Positions 54,412 to 63,649 of a DNA stretch of 64,000 nucleotides are shown here, piece by piece. Made by a program: the position numbers and the translations under genes. The notes under the pieces were generated by a model. It was not told where the DNA came from. It ran no database searches and worked only from the letters and a program-made list of their open reading frames with translations. The stretch spans positions 1,100,246-1,164,245 of the forward strand of contig NZ_FNWD01000002.1 in assembly GCF_900104655.1 (NCBI RefSeq), in the 5' to 3' direction. Position 1 is the stretch's first letter, and every line of letters starts with the position of its first letter. The stretch is from Millionella massiliensis. GTDB lineage: Bacteria > Bacteroidota > Bacteroidia > Bacteroidales > Rikenellaceae.

Positions 54412-56325
54412 TTATTTCACTTCCTCGAATTCAACGTCTTTCGGTTCGTCGTTACCCTGCGACTGTGCGTTCGAGCCTGCACCTGCCGCACCGGCACCCG
54501 GATTGGCATTGGCACCGCCCTGTGCACCGGCAGCATTGTACATATCCTGCGAAGCAGCCTGCCATGCAGCGTTCAACGCTTCGGTGTATTTGTCGATGTC
54601 GGCCAGGTTCTGAGCCTTGTGAGCCTCTTTCAGACCGTTCAGCGCCGATTCGATGGCCGATTTCTTGTCAGCCGGGATCTTGTCGCCGTACTCTTTGAGC
54701 TGTTTTTCGGTGCTGAAGATCATCGAGTCGGCAGCATTGATCTTGTCGATCCGTTCACGTTCGGCTTTGTCCTTGGCTTCGTTGGCTTTGGCTTCGTCAC
54801 GCATCCGCTGGATTTCGGCTTCGCTCAGACCCGACGAGGCTTCGATACGGATGCTCTGTTCCTTACCGGTACCGCGGTCTTTGGCCGATACGTTCAGGAT
54901 ACCGTTGGCGTCGATGTCGAAGGTCACTTCGATCTGCGGCACACCACGCGGTGCGGCGGGGATGCCGTCCAGGTGGAAACGACCGATGGTCTTGTTGTCG
55001 CGGGCCATCTGACGTTCGCCCTGCAGGACGTGGATTTCCACCGAGGGCTGGTTGTCCGACGCGGTCGAGAAGACTTCCGACTTGCGGGTCGGGATGGTGG
55101 TGTTGGCGTCGATCAGTTTGGTCATCACGCCGCCCATGGTTTCGATACCCAGCGACAGCGGGGTAACGTCCAGCAGCAGCACGTCTTTGACCTCACCGGT
55201 CAGCACACCGCCCTGGATAGCGGCACCGATAGCCACCACTTCGTCGGGGTTGACGTTTTTCGACGGTTCCTTGCCGAAGAACTCTTTCACGATCTGCTGG
55301 ATGGCCGGGATACGGGTCGAACCACCCACGAGGATCACGTCGTCGATCTGCGAAGCGGTCAGACCGGCATCCTGGAGCGCTTTGCGGCAGGGTTCGATGG
55401 TGGCGTGGATCAGATGATCGGCCAGCTGTTCGAATTTGGCACGGGTCAGCGTGGTAACCAGGTGCTGCGGAATACCGTCGATCGGCATGATGTACGGCAG
55501 GTTGATTTCGGTCGAAGCGCTGCTCGAGAGTTCGATTTTGGCTTTTTCGGCAGCCTCTTTCAGACGTTGCAGTGCCATCGGGTCCTTACGCAGGTCGACG
55601 TTGTGCTGTTTCTGGAACTCTTCGGCCAGCCAGTCGATGATCACGTGGTCGAAGTCGTCACCGCCCAGGTGGGTATCACCGTTGGTCGATTTCACTTCGA
55701 AGACGCCGTCGCCCAGTTCGAGGATCGAGATATCGAACGTACCGCCACCGAGGTCATATACGGCGATCTTCATATCCTTGTCGGATTTGTCGAGGCCGTA
55801 GGCCAGTGCGGCCGCGGTCGGTTCGTTGATGATACGGGCCACTTTCAGACCGGCGATCTCACCGGCTTCCTTGGTAGCCTGACGCTGCGAGTCGTTGAAG
55901 TATGCCGGCACGGTGATGACGGCTTCGGTGACTTCCTGTCCGAGGTAGTCTTCGGCGGTTTTCTTCATTTTCTGAAGGGTCATGGCCGAGATTTCCTGCG
56001 GGCTGTAGAGACGTCCGTCGATGGCGATACGCGGCACCCCGTTTTCGTCTTTGACTTCGTAGGGGACACGTTTGATCTCTTCGCCGACCTGGTTGTAGGT
56101 TTCACCCATGAAACGTTTGATCGAGAAGATGGTCCGTTTGGGGTTGGTGATGGCCTGACGTTTGGCCGGGTCGCCCACTTTACGTTCGCCGCTTTCGGTG
56201 AAAGCCACGATCGAAGGAGTGGTGCGGTGTCCTTCGCTGTTGGGGATCACGACGGGTTCATTGCCTTCCATTACAGCTACGCAAGAGTTCGTGGTCCCAA
56301 GGTCGATACCTATGATTTTTCCCAT
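54412..56325 (-). CDS. dnaK: Chaperone protein DnaK (Hsp70)
   Basis: A 637-residue ATP-dependent chaperone. The nucleotide-binding domain begins [16 protein letters not shown] and contains [32 protein letters not shown] and [11 protein letters not shown]. The hydrophobic linker is [11 protein letters not shown]. The substrate-binding and lid domains follow, with a Gly/Ala/Asn-rich tail ending DVEFEEVK, where the acidic EEVK end is typical of DnaK. No dnaJ or grpE is adjacent. The promoter region between it and the divergent HAD gene holds no full TAnnTTTG box on this strand; regulation is unclear. Confidence 0.98.
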   Translation of the reverse strand: MGKIIGIDLGTTNSCVAVMEGNEPVVIPNSEGHRTTPSIVAFTESGERKVGDPAKRQAITNPKRTIFSIKRFMGETYNQVGEEIKRVPYEVKDENGVPRIAIDGRLYSPQEISAMTLQKMKKTAEDYLGQEVTEAVITVPAYFNDSQRQATKEAGEIAGLKVARIINEPTAAALAYGLDKSDKDMKIAVYDLGGGTFDISILELGDGVFEVKSTNGDTHLGGDDFDHVIIDWLAEEFQKQHNVDLRKDPMALQRLKEAAEKAKIELSSSASTEINLPYIMPIDGIPQHLVTTLTRAKFEQLADHLIHATIEPCRKALQDAGLTASQIDDVILVGGSTRIPAIQQIVKEFFGKEPSKNVNPDEVVAIGAAIQGGVLTGEVKDVLLLDVTPLSLGIETMGGVMTKLIDANTTIPTRKSEVFSTASDNQPSVEIHVLQGERQMARDNKTIGRFHLDGIPAAPRGVPQIEVTFDIDANGILNVSAKDRGTGKEQSIRIEASSGLSEAEIQRMRDEAKANEAKDKAERERIDKINAADSMIFSTEKQLKEYGDKIPADKKSAIESALNGLKEAHKAQNLADIDKYTEALNAAWQAASQDMYNAAGAQGGANANPGAGAAGAGSNAQSQGNDEPKDVEFEEVK

Positions 56326-56486
56326 AATATTGTGTGTTTTTTATTTGTTCGTTTTTGGTTTGAAATCCGCAATGAGTATTAACAAGTGGTGTGCCAAAGG
56401 CGAGTTTTGACAAAATGGCAGAATTTTCTGCCACACACAGGGCCGACACCGACTGACACGACGGCGGAGTATTCCGGGACTTTTTG

Positions 56487-56494
56487 TACTTTTG
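56487..56494 (+). promoter_or_regulatory. -7 box TACTTTTG for the HAD phosphatase gene
   Basis: Plus-strand TAnnTTTG match, 24 bp before the ATG at 56518. Confidence 0.6.
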
Positions 56495-56517
56495 CAGGGT
56501 AAATTTCGTTCCCTGTC

Positions 56518-57210
56518 ATGGAGTACAAGCACCTATTTTTCGACCTGGACGACACCTTCTGGGACGTCCGCAGCAACCAGGAAGCCGCCCAGCGCGAACT
56601 TTTCGCCACTTTCGGCATGGCGGACCACTATCCGGATTTCGACACCTATTACCGTACTTTTCGGGAGATCAACCAAAAACTCTGGACCGAATATCGCGAC
56701 GGCATCGTCAGCCGGGAGACCCTGCGCAACCAGCGTTTTGTCCGGCTGCTCGAATCGGCCGGCGTACACGACGAACCGCTGGCGATGGACATGAGCAACG
56801 AGTACCTGCGCATCTCGCCGACCTTCAACGCCCTGATGCCCCACTCGAAGGAGGTGCTGGACTACCTCTACGACAAGGGCTACGCCATGTCGCTCATCAC
56901 CAACGGTTTCAACGAGGTGCAGTTCCACAAGGTGGAGTACAGCGGTCTGAAAAAGTATTTCCAGCGGATCACCACCTCGGAGTTTGCCGGCATCGGCAAA
57001 CCCAATCCGGGGATCTTCGAATACGCCATGCGCAAGGCCGAGGTATCGCCCGACGAGTGTATCATGATCGGCGACGACGTCTACACGGACATCTACGGAT
57101 CCTCGACGGCGGGCATGCCATCCGTTTTTGTCAACCCGTCAGGCATGGAGCACGACCAGCATCCCCGCTACGAAATACGCAGTTTGCTGGAGCTGAAAGA
57201 TATTTTTTAG
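56518..57210 (+). CDS. HAD-family nucleotidase, YjjG type
   Basis: A 230-residue haloacid-dehalogenase phosphatase. Motif I is FFDLDDTFWD (7-16), with the nucleophile and acid/base aspartates. Motif II is LITNGF, motif III is the lysine in IGKPNPGIF and motif IV is MIGDDVYTDIYG. The helical cap between motifs I and II and the overall similarity fit YjjG, which dephosphorylates non-canonical pyrimidine nucleotides. Substrate specificity is inferred from family resemblance only. It is divergent from dnaK and transcribed alone. Confidence 0.88.
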   Translation: MEYKHLFFDLDDTFWDVRSNQEAAQRELFATFGMADHYPDFDTYYRTFREINQKLWTEYRDGIVSRETLRNQRFVRLLESAGVHDEPLAMDMSNEYLRISPTFNALMPHSKEVLDYLYDKGYAMSLITNGFNEVQFHKVEYSGLKKYFQRITTSEFAGIGKPNPGIFEYAMRKAEVSPDECIMIGDDVYTDIYGSSTAGMPSVFVNPSGMEHDQHPRYEIRSLLELKDIF

Positions 57211-57298
57211 AGGTCTGACGCTGAACGAATTGACACAACAGGAGTCATTTTTCACGCAATATTTTTCACAAAAAATTTGCAGGTTCCGAAAAAAGCAC

Positions 57299-57306
57299 TA
57301 CTTTTG
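57299..57306 (+). promoter_or_regulatory. -7 box TACTTTTG for tRNA-Leu
   Basis: TAnnTTTG match with TTTG (-33) 19 bp upstream at 57276-57279. The tRNA starts 44 bp downstream. Confidence 0.75.
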
Positions 57307-57350
57307 TCTCCGCATTCGAAAGGGTGCTCGTTCCTAAACGATAATGGAAT

Positions 57351-57432
57351 GCCCAGGTGGCGGAATAGGTAGACGCGCACGTTTCAGGTGCGTGTGCCGC
57401 AAGGCGTGCAGGTTCGATTCCTGTCCTGGGCA
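57351..57432 (+). tRNA. tRNA-Leu (anticodon CAG)
   Basis: A class II tRNA of 82 nt. The acceptor stem GCCCAGG pairs with CCTGGGC, the D-arm is GCGGAATAGGTAGACGC, the anticodon loop is TTCAGGT with anticodon CAG, the variable arm is TGCCGCAAGGCG and the T-arm is TGCAGG-TTCGATT-CCTGT. It reads CUG; the CCA end is not encoded. Confidence 0.95.
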
Positions 57433-57435
57433 CCG

Positions 57436-57471
57436 AAAAGGTTGACAGTCAATGATTGTCAACCTTTTTTT
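57436..57471 (+). terminator. tRNA-Leu terminator
   Basis: Stem GGTTGACA/TGTCAACC with A residues before and seven T residues after, immediately downstream of the tRNA. Confidence 0.9.
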
Positions 57472-57994
57472 ATTTGCATATAGAAACAAAAGGGGAGCAG
57501 GGCGATACGCCCGGCAGCAGAGACCGGCACGAAACAGCGGAATACTACCCAACGGCACAGAGATGAGGAACGGCGGGAAAAGATCGGCTGAGAAGATAGC
57601 GAAGCGAAAACAGAAGAGAGGGCACTCACCGGCTCGTACTGCCACGCCAAACCGATCCCAACAGACGAAACATCACATAATAAAGAAGAGCTGACCAAAC
57701 TTGCATTGTCAGCTCTTCTTGTTTCCAATCCATTACCCACTCCACAAGCGGAAGACCCGTTACTAAAGCACTCATCCCGGCACCCTTTCCCGCAGTGCAC
57801 ATAATCCGAAACCTCTGAGTTCCGGGGACACGCACCCGCCAACAGCAACTTCGTTTCAGACAGGCGATCACCACGCGAAACCCACTACGCCCCCTTCCTC
57901 TTTCTCGTACGCCCGTTTCACCATACCATCACGCCGGCCATTCCCTTCATTTACGGCACACATCTCAACGTCCGGACCGGCGCAAAATCCCCCT
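57472..57994. other. Gene-free spacer with an isolated hairpin
   Basis: About 520 bp between tRNA-Leu and the AraC gene. The only structure is the hairpin at 57683-57720. Short open frames show no family features. Confidence 0.55.
57683..57720. terminator. Isolated bidirectional-looking hairpin
   Basis: A perfect 13-bp stem AAGAAGAGCTGAC/GTCAGCTCTTCTT with a 12-nt loop. The minus strand continues TTATTATG and the plus strand GTTTCC. It is 275 bp past the AraC stop, so it may end that transcript or an unrecognised small RNA. Confidence 0.6.
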
Positions 57995-58867
57995 CTAACT
58001 GTTCCGGTACTGCTGCGGACTCATGCCCACGTAGCGTTTGAAATACTTTCCGAAAAACGAAACGTTCGGGAAATTCAACGAGATGGAGATCTCCTTGATT
58101 GGCATGTTGGTCGATTTGAGCAGTGCCTTGGCATCCATGATAACCACCTCGGCAATCAGGTCGGCCACCGTTTTTCCAGTCTGCTGTTTGACCGTCGTGC
58201 AGAGGTGCTGCGCAGAGAGGCGCATCTGTTCGGCGTAGAACGACACGCGCCGCTCCTGGGCATAGTGCTTCATCACCAGCCGCAACAGCTCCTTGCAAAT
58301 CTCCTCGCCACGGCTCAGCCGGTGGTTTCCGTCCTCGTTTTCGACCCGCTGATACATTCCCGAGATGCCGCACAACATCGACTCCAGCACACAACGCTGC
58401 ATGTTGGGCTGGGTCAGCATATCTTGCGAGAACATCCGATAGAGAAGCGAGAAGTAGTCCCGATAGATTTCCGCCATCTCCTCCTTGAGCGGGACGACCG
58501 GATTTTCGATCATCACCGGAAAGAGGTCCATGGTCGACTTGAAGAGGTTGACCTCGCCCATGAACTTGGACGAAAAGCCCACGAACGAAAGGCGGAAATT
58601 GGACTCCGATCCGCGGAACTGAATGACGCTACCCGGCGCCACAATAATAAAGTCGTTTTTCTTAATGCTGCACTCTTTCAGGTTGATCGTCGCGGTCAGC
58701 TCCCCCTCGACACACAGCACAAAGATGCCCGCCTTGATTTTACAGGGCACCTGATACCACCCCAGCACCTCACGGGTAATGTCCACCCACGCAAAAAAAT
58801 CCACCGGCAAGTCAATATCCGGCAGTTGATCCGACGCACGGTCCGTCTCAAGCAAACGATTCTTCAT
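57995..58867 (-). CDS. AraC-family transcriptional regulator
   Basis: A 290-residue protein. The N-terminal part (about 35-110) looks like a cupin-type sensing domain with VEGELTATINL and APGSVIQFRG. The C-terminal part (about 190-288) has the two AraC helix-turn-helix motifs: EQMRLSAQHLCTTVKQQTGK and the signature stretch LNFPNVSFFGKYFKRYVGMSPQQYR. The ligand and targets are unknown; no operon partner is adjacent and flanking genes are unrelated. The ATG at 58867 is natural. The nearest downstream structure is the hairpin at 57683-57720. Confidence 0.93.
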   Translation of the reverse strand: MKNRLLETDRASDQLPDIDLPVDFFAWVDITREVLGWYQVPCKIKAGIFVLCVEGELTATINLKECSIKKNDFIIVAPGSVIQFRGSESNFRLSFVGFSSKFMGEVNLFKSTMDLFPVMIENPVVPLKEEMAEIYRDYFSLLYRMFSQDMLTQPNMQRCVLESMLCGISGMYQRVENEDGNHRLSRGEEICKELLRLVMKHYAQERRVSFYAEQMRLSAQHLCTTVKQQTGKTVADLIAEVVIMDAKALLKSTNMPIKEISISLNFPNVSFFGKYFKRYVGMSPQQYRNS

Positions 58868-59178
58868 GTTCTCCGTTTAACAATGGATTATAAGAATAAC
58901 GGAAATTTCCCAAGATTCGTCTACAATCTGAATAAATGACCTCTTTTTACAACAATTAGACCGACAACCCTCCGTTTTTCCCAATAATTTCCGGTTCCAC
59001 GGCCATACCATCCAACCACGCCACTCCCGACAATCCACCCCCGCATCACCAGAAACAACCACCCCAAGACATTTCTACGAAAGCACCCGACAGACACACT
59101 TCACGCCCCAAAATACCGCAACGAAAAGACGCAACCGGACGCACAGACCGTTTTTCGTCCCCCAAAAAACCGTTTTTT
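58868..59178. other. Gene-free spacer between the AraC gene and umuC
   Basis: A mixed-composition spacer containing the AraC promoter region. No clear -7 box and no hairpin with a U-tract were identified. Confidence 0.5.
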
Positions 59179-60438
59179 CTAAACCTTGACTTCGAAAAGC
59201 TCGTCCCAGGAAGTCGTATAGTTGGGGGAGACATGATTCCGGTTTGAACGCAGCGGATCGAACCCCTGAGCAGCCGTAACCAGCGTATGCCGTCCGAAAC
59301 GTTCATTCACCTGGTCGAGCATCTCCATGAGTCGAGCCTGCCGTCCCCGGTCCATCGGATCGAAAAGCGAAGTCTGCACGGCGCCCCGCGGCACGATCTC
59401 ACCCAGCACCACCCCGGCCTTCTTGTAACCAAACCCCGACGTAAAGATACTCTTCAACGCCCGGTCGGCAGCCGCTGTCAGTTCGAGCGTGCTGTCCGTC
59501 GGCGTCGGGAAAGCGACGATCCGGTTGACATACTGCTGCGGCTCGTCGGGACGGTGACGGTTCGTGGCGATAAAGACCTGCAACTGGCCGCAGACACTCC
59601 CCTGCCGACGCAACTTTTCGGCACTGAGCGCCGTGAAAAGGGCAATCGACTGACGCAGTTCGTTCAGCTCGGTCAGCTCCGTGGCGAAGCTGCGCGAAGT
59701 GCATATCTGCTGTTTGGCCGGCGGCGCCTGCTCGAAGCCGATACAGGGTTCGCCCTGCAACTCTTTCCAGGTACGCAGCCCGGTGATCCCCATCCGACCG
59801 CGGACCCATCCCTCGGCCATCCGGACAAACTGACCGGCCGTAACGATCCCGGCCTGTTGCAGCATCCGGGTGTGCCGCCGCCCGATCCCCCAGACATCCT
59901 GAATCGGGAAGCTGCGCAGCACCTTGTCCACATCCTGGGGGCGGTACATCAGGCAGCTGTTTTGGAGTTTCGAGTAGCGTTTGCAGAGTTTGCTGGCCAC
60001 CTTGGCCAGCGTTTTGGAGGGCGACATGCCCAGACTGATCGGAATGCCGGTATGACGCCGTACCGTGGCGGCGATGCGGCGGCCGGTGACAGGAAGTTCC
60101 TCCAGTGCAAAGCCCGAAAGATCGAGAAAGGCCTCGTCAATGGAATAGACCTCGGTGCCGGGCACCAGGTTCCGCAGAGTGGTCATCACCCGGTGCGACA
60201 TGTCGCTATAAAGGGTGTAGTTCGACGAAAGGACCTGCACATCGTACTGCCGGATCAGCGGCGCCGCCTGGAAGAGCGGCTGTCCCATCCGGATACCGAT
60301 TGCCTTGGCCTCGTTCGAGCGCGAGATGATACACCCGTCGTTGTTACTCAGCACCACGACCGGCACCCCCTCGAGGCGAGGGGCGAAAACCCGCTCGCAG
60401 CTCACAAAGAAGTTATTGCAATCCGCAAGTCCGTACAT
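59179..60438 (-). CDS. umuC: DNA polymerase V catalytic subunit UmuC
   Basis: A 419-residue Y-family translesion polymerase. The palm begins LADCNNFFVSCERVF (4-18), with the first metal aspartate. VLSNNDGCIISRSNEAKA follows, and the catalytic pair is in YSIDEAFLDLSG. SPSKTLAKVASKLCK is the conserved lysine region, a helix-hairpin-helix (IQDVWGIGRRH) follows, then the little-finger domain and the UmuC-type C-terminal tail. With cleaved UmuD it should form the SOS mutagenic polymerase. The ATG at 60438 starts the palm; umuD lies 295 bp upstream, an unusually large gap filled by copies of the umuD end. Confidence 0.95.
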   Translation of the reverse strand: MYGLADCNNFFVSCERVFAPRLEGVPVVVLSNNDGCIISRSNEAKAIGIRMGQPLFQAAPLIRQYDVQVLSSNYTLYSDMSHRVMTTLRNLVPGTEVYSIDEAFLDLSGFALEELPVTGRRIAATVRRHTGIPISLGMSPSKTLAKVASKLCKRYSKLQNSCLMYRPQDVDKVLRSFPIQDVWGIGRRHTRMLQQAGIVTAGQFVRMAEGWVRGRMGITGLRTWKELQGEPCIGFEQAPPAKQQICTSRSFATELTELNELRQSIALFTALSAEKLRRQGSVCGQLQVFIATNRHRPDEPQQYVNRIVAFPTPTDSTLELTAAADRALKSIFTSGFGYKKAGVVLGEIVPRGAVQTSLFDPMDRGRQARLMEMLDQVNERFGRHTLVTAAQGFDPLRSNRNHVSPNYTTSWDELFEVKV

Positions 60439-60529
60439 ATTGTTTTCAACAAAAATCACTGCAATTTCCTGCCCATCTCCGCCCCCTCAAGCCCCCCCCT
60501 ACCCCAAAAGCAGATCAGGGAGAAGGTCA

Positions 60530-60812
60530 GATTTTTTCATTAACGCGCCACACCTCACTCCGGATTCGGAAGCGCACCTCCCGCGAGACCCGGATAGAGC
60601 GATAATCGGGGAAAAGGCAGAGTGGAGAGATCAGAATTTCTTAATCACGTATCGCACCACACCCCGGATTCGGAAGCGCACCTCCCGCGAGACCCAAACG
60701 GGGCTATATTCAAAAACAGACAGACCGGGGAGGTCAAAATTTCTTAATCACGTATCGCACCACACCCCAGATTCGGAAGTCATCCTCCTGCGAGACCCGG
60801 ATGGGGCGATAG
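60530..60812 (-). repeat. Three tandem copies of the umuD 3-prime end (about 103-bp period)
   Basis: The end of umuD (60738-60811) recurs at about 60635-60737 and, more diverged, at about 60531-60634. The copies still read as umuD-like protein: middle copy SPVWVSREVRFRIRGVV ending RYVIKKF-stop, last copy PDYRSIRVSREVRFRIR ending NEKI-stop, compared with PDYRPIRVSQEDDFRIW in the real gene. They lie between umuD and umuC and are not linked to a start codon. Confidence 0.85.
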
Positions 60813-61183
60813 TCGGGATTGGCCGGGACGAGCCACAGGCATCCTTCACCCCGATCGACCCGCACCCGCTTGAGCGTAAAGTCACCGTCGATGCAGCAGA
60901 CGGCCAACACGCCGTCGCGCACCTCGGCCGCACGGTCGATCACCAGCAGGTCGCCGTCGCCGATCCCCTCGTCGATCATGCTGACCCCGCTGACCCGCGC
61001 AAAGAAAGTCGACGCGGGGTTTCGTACCAGCTCCTTGTTCAGGTCCAGCGACATTTCGGCATAATCCTCGGCCGGCGAAGGAAAACCAGCCGATACGCCG
61101 CTTCCGGCCAGGGGCAACTGCACAGCCTCGCCCGAAAGGTCCGGCGTCATGAACTCCAACGATTCCCGATGTTTGTATTCCAT
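60734..61183 (-). CDS. umuD: UmuD-type S24 peptidase (SOS mutagenesis accessory protein)
   Basis: A 149-residue protein. The self-cleavage site is the Ala-Gly bond in SAGFPSPAEDY, very like E. coli CAGFPSPAADY. The catalytic serine is in SGVSMIDEGIGDGD and the lysine in DFTLKRV. After RecA-stimulated cleavage it would join UmuC as polymerase V. No N-terminal DNA-binding domain is present, so it is not LexA. The ATG at 61183 gives the family length; an upstream frame to 61357 runs through the promoter. A TATCTTTG box lies only about 20 bp upstream of the start. Confidence 0.94.
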   Translation of the reverse strand: MEYKHRESLEFMTPDLSGEAVQLPLAGSGVSAGFPSPAEDYAEMSLDLNKELVRNPASTFFARVSGVSMIDEGIGDGDLLVIDRAAEVRDGVLAVCCIDGDFTLKRVRVDRGEGCLWLVPANPDYRPIRVSQEDDFRIWGVVRYVIKKF

Positions 61184-61197
61184 AGTATCCGATTCTT

Positions 61198-61217
61198 CGG
61201 ACAAAGATAACGGACAA
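61198..61217 (-). promoter_or_regulatory. -7 box TATCTTTG for umuD, inside a TTGTCCG direct repeat
   Basis: The -7 box is at 61202-61209. It is overlapped by two TTGTCCG copies (minus strand) spaced 13 bp apart, which could form a regulator site. Confidence 0.55.
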
Positions 61218-61246
61218 CCGCCCTGAAAAGTACGCCCCGTCCGCAA

Positions 61247-61261
61247 GTTCTTCCCGAGAAC
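61247..61261. promoter_or_regulatory. Inverted repeat upstream of umuD
   Basis: GTTCT-tcccg-AGAAC, a perfect 5-5-5 inverted repeat about 40 bp upstream of the -7 box. A possible operator or activator site; the regulator is unknown. Confidence 0.4.
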
Positions 61262-61388
61262 ATCCGGCGACAACCCGCCGTCGTCTCCGTACACCACCGT
61301 TCCGCGGGCCCTACTCCCCACCGAGACCGCCCCACACATTGTCCCCTCCGACTCCATCTCCCGACCTCACCCACAACCGCCCTTCCCA

Positions 61389-61426
61389 AAAAACAATCGG
61401 GCGGGAAGCCCTCCGGCACCCGCCCG
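61389..61426 (-). terminator. Terminator after the phosphodiesterase gene
   Basis: Stem CGGGCGGG/CCCGCCCG (61398-61405 and 61419-61426) followed on the minus strand by ATTGTTTTTTGG, about 58 bp past the stop of the downstream-facing gene. Confidence 0.75.
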
Positions 61427-61483
61427 AAAACCATACAGGTTCAGCCCCCGGTTTGTCCGTAGCCCAACCGCTATGAAACCGTT

Positions 61484-62386
61484 CTACTTAAAGACAGACA
61501 TCGGCACCTCGCCCGTCCAGGCGGCCGGTTTTTCGACCCGGAACAGGTAGAGAATCGTAGCTGCCGTGTTGACCGTATTGTTCGGTTCCTCGATCTTCAT
61601 GCCGGAGCGCACGCCGGGACCGACGATCCCCCACGGCACAATCATCTCATCCGAAGTCGTCCCGCCATGGCCGTAGTTGATGCCGCCATGGTCGCTCAGG
61701 AACAGGATATGCGTATCTTCATACAGCCCTTCGGCCTTCATCTTATCCAGCAGCAGTCCGATCTGCTGGTCAGCCTCCTCGATCGAACGGATATACTCGG
61801 ACGACATCCACTTGTGGTTGTGTCCGGCGTGGTCGGTGTGCACCGAGTAGAGGAACACCACGGTCGGCTCGTCGCGATGGTCTGCCATGAAGCGGAGCGC
61901 CTTCTCGTAATTGGGAACATAACCGTCCTCCTCCAGGAAACTTACCTCATCCAGGTACTCTTTGTTATAGGGGTAGAAGAGATTGATCCAGTTGTAATAG
62001 AAAGCCGTCCGGACCCCTTCGACCTGCTCCTTCAACACCTGAAAGACCGACGGATAGTAGCCCTTTGCGTCACGCGCTACGGCCGGGTATTTCGTTTTGG
62101 CCAGTTCCCAGCCGTTGTCGAACACCCCGTGCTGTTCCGGGCCGCTGCCGGTCAGATGGCTGGTCCAGTTGGGGAGGGTCACCGACGGCATCACCACCCG
62201 CGTATCGAGCGACAGCGCCCCCTGAGCCAGGAGCGCATCGAGATTGGGCGTCTTTGCCGTCTGAAATCCCGGCACGGAGATGCCGTCCAGAGCGATCATC
62301 AGCACCCGTTTGGCCTTCGGGCGAGCCTCCAGAGCACTCACCCCGGCAAAACATACCGATAATAATAGGAGGAGAAGTTTTTTCAT
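61484..62386 (-). CDS. Secreted type I phosphodiesterase/nucleotide pyrophosphatase-like enzyme
   Basis: A 300-residue exported protein of the alkaline-phosphatase superfamily (PF01663). The signal peptide is 1 to about 21. VLMIALDGI (28-36) provides a metal aspartate (D34). The likely nucleophile is T70 in SVTLPNWTSHLTG. Further metal ligands are in VHTDHAGH and LSDHGGINYGHGG. The enzyme would hydrolyse phosphodiesters or pyrophosphates in the periplasm. It is shorter than eukaryotic ENPPs but typical for Bacteroidota members. It is divergent from the metallophosphoesterase lipoprotein. Confidence 0.88.
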   Translation of the reverse strand: MKKLLLLLLSVCFAGVSALEARPKAKRVLMIALDGISVPGFQTAKTPNLDALLAQGALSLDTRVVMPSVTLPNWTSHLTGSGPEQHGVFDNGWELAKTKYPAVARDAKGYYPSVFQVLKEQVEGVRTAFYYNWINLFYPYNKEYLDEVSFLEEDGYVPNYEKALRFMADHRDEPTVVFLYSVHTDHAGHNHKWMSSEYIRSIEEADQQIGLLLDKMKAEGLYEDTHILFLSDHGGINYGHGGTTSDEMIVPWGIVGPGVRSGMKIEEPNNTVNTAATILYLFRVEKPAAWTGEVPMSVFK

Positions 62387-62668
62387 GATTCAATCCGGTT
62401 TAGGTTAGCAAATAGGTCCAGGCCGACAACCAACATCGGCATTACCCCGAGGATACAGTATCCCGGCCCGGAACAGGATGCTAAGATAGCATTTCCACAC
62501 CCCGGATAGAATGGATTTTTTATGGAATCACATGGACAATCCAGCGGTTTAAATCCGACACGCCCTGTTAAAATCAATCGAATAGTCCATGTAAATTGAA
62601 AATTTATCCATTCCCTTCCCAGAATCTTCTTCCCAAATTTGCGAATACCTCAAAATACACAAAAACCA

Positions 62669-63649
62669 ATGTTCCGGATCCCACTCTCCAAAACCCTCCT
62701 GGCTCTATGCGCCGCCGGCCTGCTCGCCTCGTGCGGCACACCCCAGAAACCCGTCACCTTCGCCATCGCCTCCGACTTCCACGCTCAGGACATCCCCGAT
62801 GGCGGCGACCGCCTCAACGCCTTCATCGACACGGCCATCAGCCGTCAGGTGGACTTCATCATCGAGCTGGGCGACTTCTGCCGTCTGGACAGCATCAGCA
62901 AACCCTACCGCGACAGCTGGCAGCGCTTCCCGGGCGACAAGTACCACGTCATCGGCAACCACGACATGGACGTCTACGGCCCCGACGAATACACCGCCGG
63001 CATGGGCATGCCGGGTCGCTACTACTCGTTCGACCGCGGCGACTACCATTTCATCGTGCTGGACGGCAACAACATCTTCGACGGCGAGAAATACACCCAC
63101 TACGACCACGCCAACTACTACGCCAACCCCAAATTCCGCGCTTTCATCGACCCGGAACAGATGGAGTGGCTGCGTCAGGACCTGGCCGCCACGACCAAAC
63201 GCTGCGTACTGTTCTCGCACCAGAGCCTCGACCAGGTGGTCGGCAACCGCGAAGAGGTGCGCAAGATTCTCGAAGAGGAGAACGAGCGTGCCGGTTTCAC
63301 CAAAGTGGTCGCCGCCTTCAGCGGGCACAACCACAGCAACTACCAGAAAACGATCAACGGCATCACCTATATTCAGATCAACAGCGCCTCATACGTATGG
63401 GTCGATCAGGACTCCGGAACCGAACGCCGCTACCCCGAAGAGATCAACAAGAAATACTCCCTGCTGAAATACTCCATCACCTACGACCGTCCACTGTTCG
63501 GCATCGTGACCCTCACCGACGACGGCCTCACGATGGAGGGTGTCGACGGGCAGTTCCTGCCGCCCATGCCGCAGGAGGTAGGTCTTGGCGACAGCCTCGG
63601 CCCCTTCCCGCTCGTTCCCTGGATCCGCGACGTACAGATCGAATATTAG
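62669..63649 (+). CDS. Metallophosphoesterase lipoprotein
   Basis: A 326-residue calcineurin-like phosphoesterase (PF00149) with a type II signal peptide and lipobox LLASC (Cys22). Metal motifs are in order: SDFH (35-38), ELGDF, GNHD, SHQS and SGHNH. The spacing follows the family's D-x-H, G-D, G-N-H-D, H, G-H-x-H scheme. The C-terminal 90 residues form an extra beta-rich part. The substrate is unknown; it is anchored on the periplasmic side or surface. The ATG at 62669 precedes the lipoprotein signal. A CAAATTTG sequence at 62634-62641 is one base off the -7 consensus. Confidence 0.9.
   Translation: MFRIPLSKTLLALCAAGLLASCGTPQKPVTFAIASDFHAQDIPDGGDRLNAFIDTAISRQVDFIIELGDFCRLDSISKPYRDSWQRFPGDKYHVIGNHDMDVYGPDEYTAGMGMPGRYYSFDRGDYHFIVLDGNNIFDGEKYTHYDHANYYANPKFRAFIDPEQMEWLRQDLAATTKRCVLFSHQSLDQVVGNREEVRKILEEENERAGFTKVVAAFSGHNHSNYQKTINGITYIQINSASYVWVDQDSGTERRYPEEINKKYSLLKYSITYDRPLFGIVTLTDDGLTMEGVDGQFLPPMPQEVGLGDSLGPFPLVPWIRDVQIEY

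Noticed and set aside
57334..57645. 103-residue minus-strand open frame overlapping tRNA-Leu
   Set aside because: Antisense tRNA translation (ESNLHALRHTHLKRARLPI), another classic artefact.
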